Below, one piece after another: positions 22,825 to 33,730 of a stretch of 64,000 bases of DNA. Source of the DNA: Patella vulgata. Its lineage: Eukaryota > Mollusca > Gastropoda > Patellidae. The notes below the pieces were generated by a model. The model made no database searches, was not told the DNA's origin, and saw only the letters and a list, made by a program, of their open reading frames with translations. The first letter of the stretch is position 1, and each line of letters starts with the position of its first letter. Where the stretch lies: contig NC_065882.2 in the NCBI RefSeq assembly GCF_932274485.2, positions 64,145,431-64,209,430 of the forward strand. The letters run 5' to 3'. Position numbers and translations under genes: made by a program.

Positions 22825-24062
22825 GTAACGGAACTAGGTTCAGGTTGTTTCGGAAATGGCGTACAGAATTTCTACTATGCTAGATGAGTGGGCAACCGTG
22901 CCAGATACTCTGAACCTTGATTCTTAAGTTGCGGGTCCCCTTCCCATGGGAGTGGGGGGTCCGAAAATTTCGAGTTTAATTTGACTTTTGCGTAAACAAT
23001 CAACTTTCATGCAAGAGTCTACCAACTTCAGATGTCGCTAAAAGCAATGCTTAAGAAGACCCCCAACCCCTCCTCCCCTTCTATCCCGGATAAAAACGAC
23101 AAAACGGGGGGTGGGGTGGGGTGCTTCTTGGGTGAAATGACCAAAATGACGATTTAAATTTACTTTTGCGAACAACGATCAACTTTCGTGCATACGTCAA
23201 CCAACCTCAGGTGTCACCAAAAACACTGCTTAAAAAGACCCACGACCCGTCCTTCTTCCCTTAAGCAATATAATGTTTCACTATTGATTCACCAGAACAT
23301 AACACTAATTATCTCCGGGTGGGGGGGGGCAACTTCAACTTCAATGGCCAAGTCAACTTCAGCCTACAAATATCATCCTTCCTGCCTATGTAAACTTACC
23401 TCAGATACCATCAAAAACTGGGCTTAAGTAGATCCCGGACCCATTCTTCATCCCTTAAGAACGTCCCCTTTCCCCATCAGAGATGAGTTAATTCCACTTC
23501 CGCGTAGTACAACATTATTTTTTTAGTTTTTCGGGGAAGGGAGCTGATTTATTTGAAGACCACAAAAGCTCCTGGCGTCCATTCTGTTTCACCAAAATAC
23601 AATCAGTAGGATTCCTCAAACTCATGATATGCCAAGATCTTCCAGACGGAGTGATATTTTCATTAAGGACTCCAATGAATTACTCCCGTGCGATGTTGTC
23701 GACCTACTCACTAATGTGCCAAGAGAAGAAACCTTGATTTCAGGGTTCTTGAAGCCCATATTCAACAACTTTCTACACCATTGGATACATCACTACAAAT
23801 TGATACCATCATTGCTTTGATCAAGCAATGTTTTTGGCGACAGCTGAAGTTGGTCGACTTATGCACGGAAGTTGATTGTTGTACGCAAAAGTCGAATTAA
23901 GCTCGAGATTTCGACGTTTTGTCGGACCCCTCATCCCCATGGAAAGGGGATCCTCAACTTAAGAATCAAGGTTGAGAGTATCGGGCACCGCTGTCCACTC
24001 ATCTAGCATAGTAGAAATTTTGTACTCGATTTTCGAAACAACCTGAACCTAGCTCCCTTACT
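22825..24062. mobile_element. element with long inverted repeats and internal tandem units
   Basis: About 230 bp at each end are inverted copies. Left: CTAGGTTCAGGTTGTTTCGG, then TCTACTATGCTAGATGAGTG and CTTGATTCTTAAGTTG. Right: the same in reverse complement ending CAACCTGAACCTAG. Inside, a unit with CAACTTTCATGCA, AGATGTCGCTAAAAGCA and a C-rich patch recurs near 23000, 23200 and 23380. A Penelope-like fragment lies inside at about 23600-23840. It may be a foldback-type element or the inverted termini of a composite. Confidence 0.65.
23600..23840 (+). pseudogene. Penelope-like reverse transcriptase fragment, broken
   Basis: A short piece encodes IFIKDSNE and DVVDLLTNVPREETL, followed in another frame by a LDTSLQIDTIIALIKQCF-like stretch. 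This matches the DVVSLFTNVP-x-EETL motif region of Penelope-like reverse transcriptases as I know it. Only a fragment; no GIY-YIG domain is seen. Confidence 0.6.
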
Positions 24063-24239
24063 GTAATGTGGGTACTCGATACGTTTCGAATCATAATAAC
24101 TATTCCGGTGATTTTCTGGATCACCAGACACTTGTGATTTCATACATTTAATTATATAAGATAGGCAGGAGTGTTTATCCAATTTGTGTCAACTCTATTC
24201 TTGCGAAAGCTATAAATATAAATTGAAGTCAGAAATGAA

Positions 24240-25230
24240 TTAATTAAAACAAAAGAAATACTTTTCTGAATTTAATAATTTTAATTTCAAATTGTACACA
24301 ATAACAAAATCTTTTACCCACAGAAGGGTACCTATATAAATCACATGACATTCTGCTCCATTTAGCCTTTGGCACTGCAAAAAAGCGCTTCGGCGAAACT
24401 CCTCAATATTGTAACTGTTAAGCACATAACTTCTTACCTTCCAACACAAGTTAAGAGATAGTTAAAAAATGTTTATCATAAAAAGTTGGCTCAACAATAA
24501 ATATTCATATGTACATCCCTTTCTAATTATAAAAGCTGCTCTATTGTTATGCTATATATACAGAGTAAGATCCATTGTGGTCCAGTTTCCCGTCTTCATT
24601 AGCCCAGTCGGCGTAGAACAGTAGAACGTTAAACCCCATTTCATTTGTTGGACCTGTTTCGATTTCTATCATTGATCTATATAGCTATTAGCTGTGACTT
24701 ACGCGGCGGTAATGCAAAAGGCAAAGGAACAAGTTTGGTCTACAATACACGAAACCATTTTTCGTTTGAGGAGATAAGTCTACCATAGCTAACAAATTTT
24801 ATCTGTACATTTGTATTATATCAAGGATGATGTCCCGTCTTCATTAACCTGGTCGGTACAGCCAAGTGGGACGTTTAACACCATTTTATATTTATGACAC
24901 ATTATAAAGAACATTACGATGTAAAAAAAACCGCTGTAATATATAGGCCTACAATTTATAGGCTACAATGTTATAAGAACATTATAACTTCTATAAAATT
25001 GTGTAATCCAGAGAGTCATCGCCGCAAGGCCAGATTTATTCCCGGAGTGGTATAAACGTTGATGAAAATGTATAAAGGCTGGAGATTTGGCGATAATTTC
25101 GCAAATAATCCGTGTTTGCGCTGCGTGTGGTACAAAAATGGAGCAAAATATCACTGGTAGGCTGATACTATTGACTTATGAACCTGGGCCTTTTAGTAAA
25201 GAAATTTCTTGTCATTAATTCATACAAGTG
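24240..25230. other. intergenic, with two SINE family B 3'-end fragments
   Basis: Plus-strand 3' ends of family B occur at about 24590-24650 (CCCGTCTTCATTAGCCCAG to CCCCATTTCATTT) and 24829-24893. Both are short and diverged. Nothing else was recognised. Confidence 0.55.
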
Positions 25231-25235
25231 ATCAT

Positions 25236-26395
25236 TATGTATTGTTTAATGGTCGAGAGCGAGACATTAAGTAATATATTGTAACAACAAGAGGACCGTC
25301 AGGTCCGAGTGTTTTTACAATAGGCGTTTTTGTGAACCGATTAGATTAGACTGATTAGCTATTATACGCATTTGTGAACCAAGTTGATTATGCTAATCGT
25401 TACATTTGTGAGACGATTTAACTCAACTGATTAGGCAAATCGACCTAATCGTCCCAGGAGGTGTTTAGGCGATTAGATTTGACGTTTTCAAAATGGCGGA
25501 ATGTTCGACATCGTAAGTAATTTTTAATGCTTATTGTTGTTTTTCTCCATAAAAAATGTTTTTTTAAAACGCATTTGATGTGTTTAAAGTAGCTAAGTCT
25601 CTAACTCAATATCATCCAAAATCTTCAACATTGAAAACACGATTTATTTGTCAAATTATATCAATATTCATGTTGTGATCTTAACGGGAAAAGATGGGCT
25701 TTTGATATCCAATATTTAAGACAAAATAAACATTTTACCATTGGTACACCAATCGTGTACCATAATGCGCTTCAGCCCCAGTTGTATCAAGAGACTCGAG
25801 GGACGAGGCTAGACACATTGCACCAAATCAAACGGCGTATGTAAACTGGAATAACCAGACGTGACGCTAGAAATTTGCACTCGCTTGAGACTGCTGGCTT
25901 ATTTCGCCGAACATAACGGATTTGAAATTGGAGTAAAAACGGAAACCATTGAATGTAAATCAGTTTATATACATTCATATTACAGTATTATATGCATTGC
26001 GACCCACTTTTGTCAATTTCTAGGTCCCAAATGTTAGCGATTTAGCTCCTTTAATGTTAACTTTATAGTCCACAAGAATGTTAGATCACCTCTGGCTCTA
26101 AGCAAATTTAGGCCCTCTGGGTGCCAGCAGTGTCACTGTAATCTGTAGGTAACTTGGACTACACGTGAAACACACGCCCCCCTCGTCATGTTAGCAGAGA
26201 CAATTTTTTTTCTGATCGGTGTCCGTGATGGCAGCCATCTTACCAAATCGTAATTATCAAATTTCACATTTGTGGACCATAGCTAATCAAATCGAAATCA
26301 TACCAAATCGTACTAGCAAATCAAAACCTAATCTAATCGACTCACAAAAACGCCTATTTACGCAATGTCTCAGCTCGAGACCATTAAACATCTTA
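25236..26395. repeat. outer inverted repeat around the 25321-26356 element
   Basis: GTTTAATGGTCGAGAGC near 25240 and GCTCGAGACCATTAAAC near 26375 are inverted copies, including the neighbouring AGACATT/AATGTCT. The TIR element appears to sit in the centre of an older palindromic MITE. Confidence 0.55.
25321..26356. mobile_element. TIR element with GATTAG iterons and an exon-like ATG
   Basis: Ends TAGGCGTTTTTGTGAACCGA and, read inward from the right, TAGGCGTTTTTGTGAGTCGA, both continuing ATTAGATTAG. GATTAG or CTAATC occurs at least seven times in the left 170 bp and three times near the right end, like subterminal transposase binding sites. At 25493, ATGGCGGAATGTTCGACATC is followed by GTAAGT, a start codon and splice donor. 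No transposase is visible in the interior, so it is probably non-autonomous. Flanks share only TTTAC, so the target duplication is unclear. Confidence 0.7.
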
Positions 26396-26399
26396 AAAT

Positions 26400-27242
26400 A
26401 CAGACACTCCGCACGTGCGTCTACAGTGAAATACGTCACTCGAGTCTAATATTTGACAAGGTACGATTGGCAAGTTGCCCGTACGATTATTTGAAATAAT
26501 GGTACTCCAACATCAAAGGGTGACGTCATATCTGTATTTTAATCTAAACTAATGTTTCATATATATAGACAGTGGTTAGAAATTATACAATAGTCATCAA
26601 TTAGCAGGTGTGTAACTAGCTGTAAAAGATGACACTACTGGTGTAAAAGCGTGTCTAATTCTAATACCCATCACTATTGAATACAAAAACCTGGATAAAG
26701 CTAGTGTGTATCATTCAATAATCACGGTTTTAACACATTAGTGAAGTAACACCTACTTAATGACTGCTGCCTGATAACTAAAAATTTTAACTAACTAATA
26801 AACATGTATATAAAATGATGACTTCGATCTTCTTTAGGCAAATGTGTTCATTTATAAAAGTTATTTGTTGCTAAATAAACAATGTCAACTTTACAACGTA
26901 TTTGCCTTGAGTGACAGGGGACAGCAGATGCCAGACGGATTCTATTTTAGAATATATATTATGCTCACTGGCACCTATGATCAAATGGTCATTCAATCAC
27001 CGACATTTCGGAACATCGACAGACGATTTTCCTAACAGTTAGGTTGACTGAAATTTTGAGACCCAAAAGAGGTTAGAAGCGGTACGGAATAAAAAATATT
27101 AATAAATTAAGCTGACTAGGACTGGTCTAACACGACACCTTTACACTGTAACCAAGAACGCTTTGGCCGCTGTAACATTACTATAAATTTTAGAACAACC
27201 AAAACGTTGTCAGAATGTCAATATACACATATTTCGCTATAC
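26400..27242. other. region downstream of the GPCR gene
   Basis: Contains the GPCR 3' UTR presumably. No clear minus-strand AATAAA was found close to the stop. No other feature was recognised. Confidence 0.45.
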
Positions 27243-28358
27243 TTATTGGTTCGTCGCTTGGACTTTAGTCTGAAGTAGTAAAGACGGGTACTGTCGATTT
27301 TCGCCCTCCTTGTATTTAGAAGAGCAAAGAAGACATTCTTTGATACGTTTACGAAACGATTTACTTGTCGCATAATAAATAAAGAGATTTGACACATGGT
27401 GGGACATGCAGATTTCTTTAATAATGGTCCTCGCGGAATAATAATTAAAATATGCTGTCCACACAGGATCATCACCCATCTGTGATATAGGCATAGGCGG
27501 CCCTAACACTATATTGTTCTGAATGGCGAATGTAATCGTCACGGGTAATGTTGTCACTATTAAATAAAAAGAAACACACAATAATGTTATCGTTGTTGTA
27601 ACTGATGCATGTCCAGGTTGGTTCGTCCGTGCTTCTCTGATGTTCAGTTGTCCAGCCGTTTTTATTCGGAGTAAAACACAAATATTGAGTGACAGGACTA
27701 CAAGGGGGATTACTCCAAACATTATCATTTCCGATCCCCAGGTATAGATGGTATAAAAAGAACCCCCAGCACCACTTATGGAATATCTTACAAAGCACAC
27801 ACTCTCGGTTTCTGATACCTGCCAGAAATACGCCTGCGGGGATCCAAATAATAAGGCAACGATAAAAAATAAAACGATTACCCTTGTTGATCTGGTTTTG
27901 CGACTGAAACGTTCGGATTTAAACGGATGACACACTGATAAAAATCTTTCGGTCGTAAATGCCAAAACAAGTAACACACATAAATATTGAATGGACATAT
28001 AAAGCATGTTCCACAGTTCACACCAAATAGGTAAATCCAAGGTTCCCATTAACCAAGGATTTTCTAACTCATAAAACACATGTAGAAATAGATATATAAA
28101 ATCTGCTATAGCTAGAGCTGCCAGATAATTAGCTGATATATTAGATGCCTTCATCCTGGGATGAAACCAAATCCTTGCTGAAACAATATTCCCAATACCA
28201 CCTACTAAATACCAAATTGGTGTTAGACACTTGTTAATAAGAAGAGCAAGGGGAACGTGATATTCCATGATCTCTATGAATTTGTTGATATTGGTGACAC
28301 CAGTGATGTTGTCCCGGGTGTCATTCAAACTGGTCAACCCCACTGTATAATTCATATT
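27243..28358 (-). CDS. class A (rhodopsin-like) G-protein-coupled receptor, orphan
   Basis: A single open exon gives 370 residues from the ATG at 28355. An acceptor (TATATTTTCAG) ends at 28359, so this ATG, not the in-frame one at 28388, is probably the start, with an upstream 5' UTR exon not located. Numbered from that Met: N-glycosylation sequons at 2, 11 and 16; TM1 with GGIGN (Asn 56); TM2 LAALAIAD (Asp 85); Cys 112 at the TM3 start and Cys 187 in loop 2 for the conserved disulphide; ERF at 136-138 for DRY; Pro 217 in TM5; TLP for CWxP in TM6; SNLFIYY at 322-328 for NPxxY; Cys 341 and 344 as possible palmitoylation sites. It resembles the expanded peptide or chemosensory receptors of lophotrochozoans. 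The ligand cannot be told. Confidence 0.92.
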   Translation of the reverse strand, partial: NMNYTVGLTSLNDTRDNITGVTNINKFIEIMEYHVPLALLINKCLTPIWYLVGGIGNIVSARIWFHPRMKASNISANYLAALAIADFIYLFLHVFYELENPWLMGTLDLPIWCELWNMLYMSIQYLCVLLVLAFTTERFLSVCHPFKSERFSRKTRSTRVIVLFFIVALLFGSPQAYFWQVSETESVCFVRYSISGAGGSFYTIYTWGSEMIMFGVIPLVVLSLNICVLLRIKTAGQLNIREARTNQPGHASVTTTITLLCVSFYLIVTTLPVTITFAIQNNIVLGPPMPISQMGDDPVWTAYFNYYSARTIIKEICMSHHVSNLFIYYATSKSFRKRIKECLLCSSKYKEGENRQYPSLLLQTKVQATNQ

Positions 28359-28389
28359 CTGAAAATATAAAAATATATAAATTACCATA

Positions 28390-29045
28390 TCAACTAAACG
28401 GATATTCTTTAGGTGTTGTCTAGATAGACGGTCCCAATAGTTCCAGCCAGGGAATTGAATTAATTGTCACAGATTCACAGTACTTTGTACGTTCTTGCAA
28501 ATTTCTTAAAAATAACATAAATTCCCAATTTTACTCATGTTAGAAGTGCTTTCTGACCATCCAAATTCTGCAAATTCTTCCCTCAAAGTCCAGGAAATGG
28601 CATTTTAAGGACTCTAGATTCAAAAATTTCTCCGGAGGAACATGCCCCCTGTGCATCAGTCGGTCTCATTTTTCCTAAACACCCCCGCCCAAACAAACTC
28701 AATATGTACGCACCTGTCAACATAATAATATACCGACATTCAGCCAATAGAACCAATTGCTGATGAACAATTTTTGACTTAATATTTGGGACACGACGAT
28801 TATTCCAGATCTTGTCTCCGGAAACGTAAATATACCCGTAGAATCTTTGAGAGAGTGGTTCTCGGACACCCAATTTTCCACAATCCATTCCCATTTTAAA
28901 TTGTGATCTAGTAAGTTGTGAACCTCGAGATAGTCCCAAGCAGCGGAATTTATTTGTGAACTGTTAAACCGTGATCGCCGTGACACAAGTGCCTTTCGTT
29001 TGATAATTTGCCTGTCCTTTCATCCGTTTTGTTTCCGAGACAGAT
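28390..29045. other. region upstream of the GPCR exon
   Basis: Holds a diverged second copy (28650-28705) of the dispersed repeat also present at 22300-22370. The 5' UTR exon of the receptor is expected upstream but was not identified. ORFs here look like chance. Confidence 0.45.
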
Positions 29046-29050
29046 CACAG

Positions 29051-29230
29051 AAAGAGAGAGAGATAAATTGGATCGTTTTGGGACTAACATATGGTTCAAT
29101 TTTAATTCAATAATTCGCTTGCGCGTAGGGGTCTTTAACAGTGGGAGGAATCCGGAGGACCCGGAGAAAACCCACGAGATTGGGCAGGCGACCAACCGGG
29201 GAATTGAAACCACACCAGTTGACTCAATGG
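29051..29230 (-). mobile_element. SINE family A, 5'-truncated, with target duplication
   Basis: Core and tail on the minus strand with a GAGAGAGA (TC)n end. CAGATCACAG at 29041-29050 and 29231-29240 is a 10-bp target duplication. The tRNA box A region is absent, so the truncation happened at insertion. Confidence 0.88.
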
Positions 29231-29504
29231 CAGATCACAGGTACACATTGTCAATCTTTAATAAGATTCTGCTTTTAGCTAACTGTATTGATAATATTAA
29301 TGAAAGCGCCATGTACACATTGTTAATCTTTAATAAGATTCTACTTTTAGCTAACTGTAAGCGTTAATTTAGGCTGGACAATAATTTATATCAATCATTT
29401 ATATTCAATATTATACTCACTTTATCAGAAACAGTGAGTATAACATTGAATATAAACTGAAACAGCTAAATCGTATCTGTAAATCTGATAAGTACCGTAG
29501 TTGT

Positions 29505-29592
29505 TCGGATGGGACGAAAGACCAAGGTGCCGTGTACATATTGGCGTGCAAGTAAAAGCACCCCTGGAATTCGATATAAGAGTAGGCTTTAG
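29505..29592 (+). mobile_element. SINE family B, internal fragment
   Basis: GGATGGGACGAAAGACCAAGG to GAATTCGATATAAGAGTAGG, the middle of family B. It abuts a family A SINE at 29596, which may have inserted into it. Confidence 0.75.
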
Positions 29593-29595
29593 CGC

Positions 29596-29841
29596 CCACT
29601 GGACACAGACTAGGTCATTTCGGGACTAACACATGGTTTAATTTTATTTCAATAATTCGCTTGCGCGTAGGGGTTTTTAGCAATGGGAAGAAACCGGAGG
29701 ACCCGGAGAAAACCCACGAGATTGGACAGGCAACCCTACTCCTTGTCACGTAAAACCGGGGATTCAAAACCATGCCAGTTGACTCAATAACAGGCCTTAT
29801 GATACAGCGCGCACATGCTAACCATTCGCCCCCCCCCCCTC
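29596..29841 (-). mobile_element. SINE family A, nearly full-length
   Basis: Minus-strand copy with tail (CACTGGACACAGACTAGG), core and tRNA head ending near a C run at 29830. Box B is mutated (CCGGGGATTCAAAACC on the plus strand). No clear target duplication. Confidence 0.82.
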
Positions 29842-30289
29842 GGTTCCAGTACAGTGTTAACGGCTATCTGTAATAAAAGACATTGATACAACTATCATGA
29901 GCTGGTAATTATGTTCCATTGAAAATTGAGTGGGGAGATAGTGTTTTGAATAGAAAAACTCTCATATGTTTAGTCACTGGTAAGCGAAACTGAATTATAG
30001 TAATTAAAGACGCTCATCAGATGTACTTCTTGTACTTCCGATTTAAGTCAGACGTCAATTTCTATCTAATTATTTGTAACCTAAAATAATGTGCTAATTT
30101 GACTAAAGCTGGAGTTAAAATAAAAATAACACCGAACACCAAAAGTCAAGAGCTTATCGCAGGCAATGTAACTATTAAGACATTTTGTATATAGAGTTTG
30201 TTGGATTTGAATAAAAGATGGAGTCAGATAATGACATCCTCTTGATTTAAAATTAATTTTTGTACTTTACAGTCGAAGCTAATGGATGC

Positions 30290-30745
30290 ACATTAGCCCG
30301 TCCAGACGCTTAAGTTGAACTGGTTTAAAAACACCGGGGATCGTTAAACCAGTTTAACTTAAGCGTCTGAACGCAAATGTGGGGCAAATAACCCAGTTTA
30401 AAAACCCTTGCTCGCGACCTGTCTTCGAGAAGGCTTTTTATTTTAAAATGGTTCAACTTAGCCGTCTGAACGGGTTGGCTTAAAAACCCCGGCTCCAGCT
30501 TGCTTCGATCATGCGCAGTACGCAGTTAATTACATTCCTGTGAGAATATCGGGGTCAGACAGTGCCAATGTTATCGAAAACGTGCGAGAACCGAATAAAG
30601 AATATGAAGCTACCCATGCGTAGTTAACTATAACCTCCAACCGAAGAGGTCTGAATAGTTAAACTCGTTTGGCTTATAGTACGTGTGAACGCAACACGAT
30701 GCTGTCTTAAAACTGGTTTAAAAAATAAGCGTCTGATGCAACTGT
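30290..30745. mobile_element. palindromic MITE-like repeat
   Basis: CAGACGCTTAAGTTGAACTG at 30303 and its inverted copy near 30345-30371, plus another inverted copy near 30704-30735 (ACTGGTTTAA, AATAAGCGTCTGA), with further CCGTCTGAACG sites. The motif occurs at least four times in both orientations. Exact element ends are uncertain. Confidence 0.55.
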
Positions 30746-31074
30746 TTCTGTAATATCATTGCGCCACCACAACTAAATGTTGGATAGCATGACATCCGCT
30801 GATTAAGGTAATGGTGTTAGATAAGGAAATAATTATCCGATGAATTTAGTAGAGTTGTGCGTGATCCGAATCCAGTCTTTTTAAAGAGTTTTAAATTAGA
30901 TATAATAAGTAACTAGAAAATCTCATCAAGCTCTTGTTGAGATGTTAAATCATGTCAGTTATTATATGTCTGAATAGGATCACCAAGATTGATAGGTGAA
31001 ATCACTCTCGTTAGATGATTGCCAGTCGTACCAAATTTGACAATTTCCGTAAATTAGATCAAATATGCATGTTA

Positions 31075-31270
31075 ACTTGTGAACACCCCCAATGCTAACA
31101 TGTAAGCCCTTATATTGCTAATATGTAATAAACACCCTCAAAATGCTAACATGTAAACACCACCATAATGCTAACTTGTAAACTAGTACCCCCCCCCCCC
31201 CACACACACACACACACACAATGATAACAAGTAAACATCCCCTTAATTCGAACTTGTAAACGCCCCCATA
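31075..31270 (+). repeat. minisatellite with GTAAACACC..ATAATGCTAA unit
   Basis: Diverged units of about 25 bp such as ATGCTAACATGTAAACACC and ATGCTAACTTGTAAAC, with an internal C run and (CA)n run at 31187-31220. The pattern resumes at 32108 (GTAAACACCTCCAAAATGC), after the LINE fragment. Confidence 0.7.
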
Positions 31271-32108
31271 ATAATAGTGAGTTCTTATATTGCGCACAAA
31301 TCCATCAAAGTTAATGCTCAAGGCGCATTTAGCTCTCCACTTATCACAAGATAAAATCAAACAATGTTAATAGCAATCGAAAAAGATGAGTCTTTAACTC
31401 CTTCTTAAAATAGCCGAGCGATTGTGAATGAATTATGGTTTGGTACAGTGTAGGCAGAATGTCTTTAAGTCTATAGTTGGGTACCACACGACGATGTTTA
31501 TGTTGGGACCGAAGATTTCTTTTAGGGAAATAATCAACTAACATTGAGGATAAGTACTCTGGTGCTTCACCTTTCTAACATTTGTAGGCCATGCACAGAA
31601 GTTTGAACTTAATTCTGCTTTCCACTGGAAGACAATGTAAATCCTTTAACAGTGGTGTGATGTGGCATTTTCTACTAGATTGGCACACAATTCTAGCCGC
31701 AGTATTTTTTTACCAGCTGTAATTTGTGTATAAGGCCAGACAGAAGGCTATTGCCATAGTCGGGTTTGGACAAGATTAAAGATTGAACCGGTGCATGTGC
31801 TGCATCTTTTGTGATCAAATTGTGGATTTGACGTATGGACATCAAATGAAAGAAACATGTCTTGCAAATTTTATTCACTTGTTTCGCCATGCTGAATTTT
31901 GAATCCAGATAAACACCAAGTTCTTTCAGATTATTGACTTTGACTTATGTTCTGGATTTGTTGTTTGGTGCCACATAACACAGCATAACATGACTTCTGT
32001 TTTATCATATTTAATTTAATTTCAGCATGTTATTTTTTTCACAATTAGTTACTTTATTGAAGGTAGCGTGTGTGGACTTCAGTCTGCCCAATATTTGTGT
32101 GTCATCTG
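31270..32108 (-). pseudogene. CR1/L2-type LINE, 3' fragment of reverse transcriptase
   Basis: Translation of the minus strand in more than one frame gives ADDTQ at the 5' end (the end of the (Y/F)ADD motif), then MLKLN, NNLKELGVYLD, VNKICKTCFFHLMSIRQI, SLILSKPDYGNSLLSGL, ARIV, HITPLLKDLHCLP and SLGYFKKELKTHLF. This is the usual order of the C-terminal half of CR1/L2/Rex1-like LINEs, followed by a GCGC-rich 3' UTR and an ATTATTAT end at 31270. It has several frame changes and stops. It is 5'-truncated exactly at the ADD motif. Confidence 0.85.
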
Positions 32109-32277
32109 CACGTAAACACCTCCAAAATGCTATGAAAATCATACTGGTACAATAATCAATTTTTATCAAAATATATTGTAATACGACATTGTTTTGTCGT
32201 TGCACAGGCATGGTTTATTGTCATGATAATACCATAAAATGTTTCATATAATCACAAAGAACTTTCTTAGATATATA

Positions 32278-33548
32278 CTATTCAAAAAAAGTAGGGGATA
32301 TTTGATTTTGGGGGCATAATACTAAAATATGCAAATGACTACGAAAAAAGTCACTATAGAACCTAACAGAAGAAACATTTCCAGTTACATGTGACGCCCA
32401 AACGCACCAATAGCTACCGCATGGAATGCAGGTGATGCTTGGGATCATCATGGGGGTCCAACCCAAGATTTGCACGACTCTGACTTTGAATGTTACAGTC
32501 ATTGTGGCATTGAATTCCAGGGTGGAAACATCAGTTTAATTGTTTTAGTGACCAGAAAACAAATTTTGATATGCGTCGGCTTACCCAAAATGAAAGGTTA
32601 CGTGCCCTTGGCATGCTACAGATCGGCACAACACAGGCGGTTGTGGCGCGGACGATGAATGTTTCTCAGTCTGTCATAAGCAGGCTATGGTCCAGATACC
32701 GTGATACACAATCTGTACAGGACAGACCACGCTCAGGTCGACCAAGGGCGACAACTCAAGCCCAGGATCGATTTATCCGTACCTTGGCCTTGAGAAATCG
32801 TGTCATCACAGCAAATCAGATCAGCGCTCGTCTTCAAACAGACACTGGTGTGAGAGTGAGTGGCCAGACGATTCGGAATCGACTGCATAGGGGTCACCTT
32901 CGCGCCCGACGGCCTCGCGTGATCCCTTGTTTGAGAGATCATCACATTCAGGCCAGTACTACCGGGACAACATCTTGGCAGTCCATGTTGTGCCGTTCGC
33001 ACGACGTCATGGCCGCCGTTTCATCTTCCAGGATGACAACGCAAGATGTCACAGGGCCAGGATCGTTACAGGTTACCTCCAACAACAGAACATCACCACA
33101 TTAACTTGGCCAGCACTGAGTCCTGACCTCTCCCCCATCGAGCATGTCTGGGACATGCTTGGACAGAGGTTACGTCAACGTCAACAACGTCCTGCCAATG
33201 TCCAAGAACTTGCTGCTGCGTTGCAACAGGAATGGGACAATCTGGACCAAAATGACCTTAGACGTCTCATTAGGAGTATGCCACGTCGGATCAATGCTTG
33301 TTTGGCAAACAGAGGAGGATTTACCCGTTACTGACTTGGTTGTGATGCTGTGGTAACTTTGCTGTTTGACCCCGGGTATCATTTTACCCTTATAATGGCC
33401 AGTCTGTGCCTTACTTAGTCTAACGATCATTTGGAATAAATCGATGAATGTGAACTTCATTTCATTTTGTCATTTGTTTCTTCGTCAGTTTCATTAGGTG
33501 ACTTTAATAACACTTAAAAATCAAATATCCCCTACTTTTTTTGAATAG
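32278..33548 (+). mobile_element. Tc1/mariner element, copy 1, internally deleted
   Basis: Ends CTATTC and GAATAG carry inverted repeats of about 32 bp including GTAGGGGATATTTGATTT, inserted at TA. It is nearly identical to copy 2 (49808-51329) but lacks 256 bp of the transposase. Confidence 0.95.
32571..33334 (+). pseudogene. Tc1 transposase with 256-bp deletion
   Basis: The first 127 residues equal copy 2 (helix-turn-helix domains and GRPR linker). The frame is then shifted by the deletion, whose ends share CAGGC. The last part, from about 32956 to 33334, is again identical to residues 214-339 of copy 2 but in another frame, including FQDDNARCH and the SPDLSPIEH glutamate. The first catalytic aspartate is lost, so this copy cannot make transposase. 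Confidence 0.93.
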
Positions 33549-33730
33549 TATATGTAGCCTATTTGTGAGTTAATTAAGGAAGTTAATTTAGCTCTTACAT
33601 AATGCATTATTAATTGCGTCAGAAAGTATGATATTTTTATGATCAGAAAAAAGCCAAACAAATTTCGTCTCAATTTACATACCAAGCTCTGATGAACAAG
33701 TAGGTCTATGTATTTTCTTGGTAACTTTAA

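Noticed and set aside
27472-27798. 108-codon minus ORF overlapping the receptor
   Set aside because: Shadow of the GPCR reading frame.
28583-28939. 118-codon minus ORF upstream of the GPCR
   Set aside because: No homology recognised and it overlaps a dispersed repeat; no splice link to the receptor is evident.
29008-29367. 119-codon ORF
   Set aside because: Formed by the SINE at 29051-29230 and its flanks; similar ORFs occur in other family A copies.
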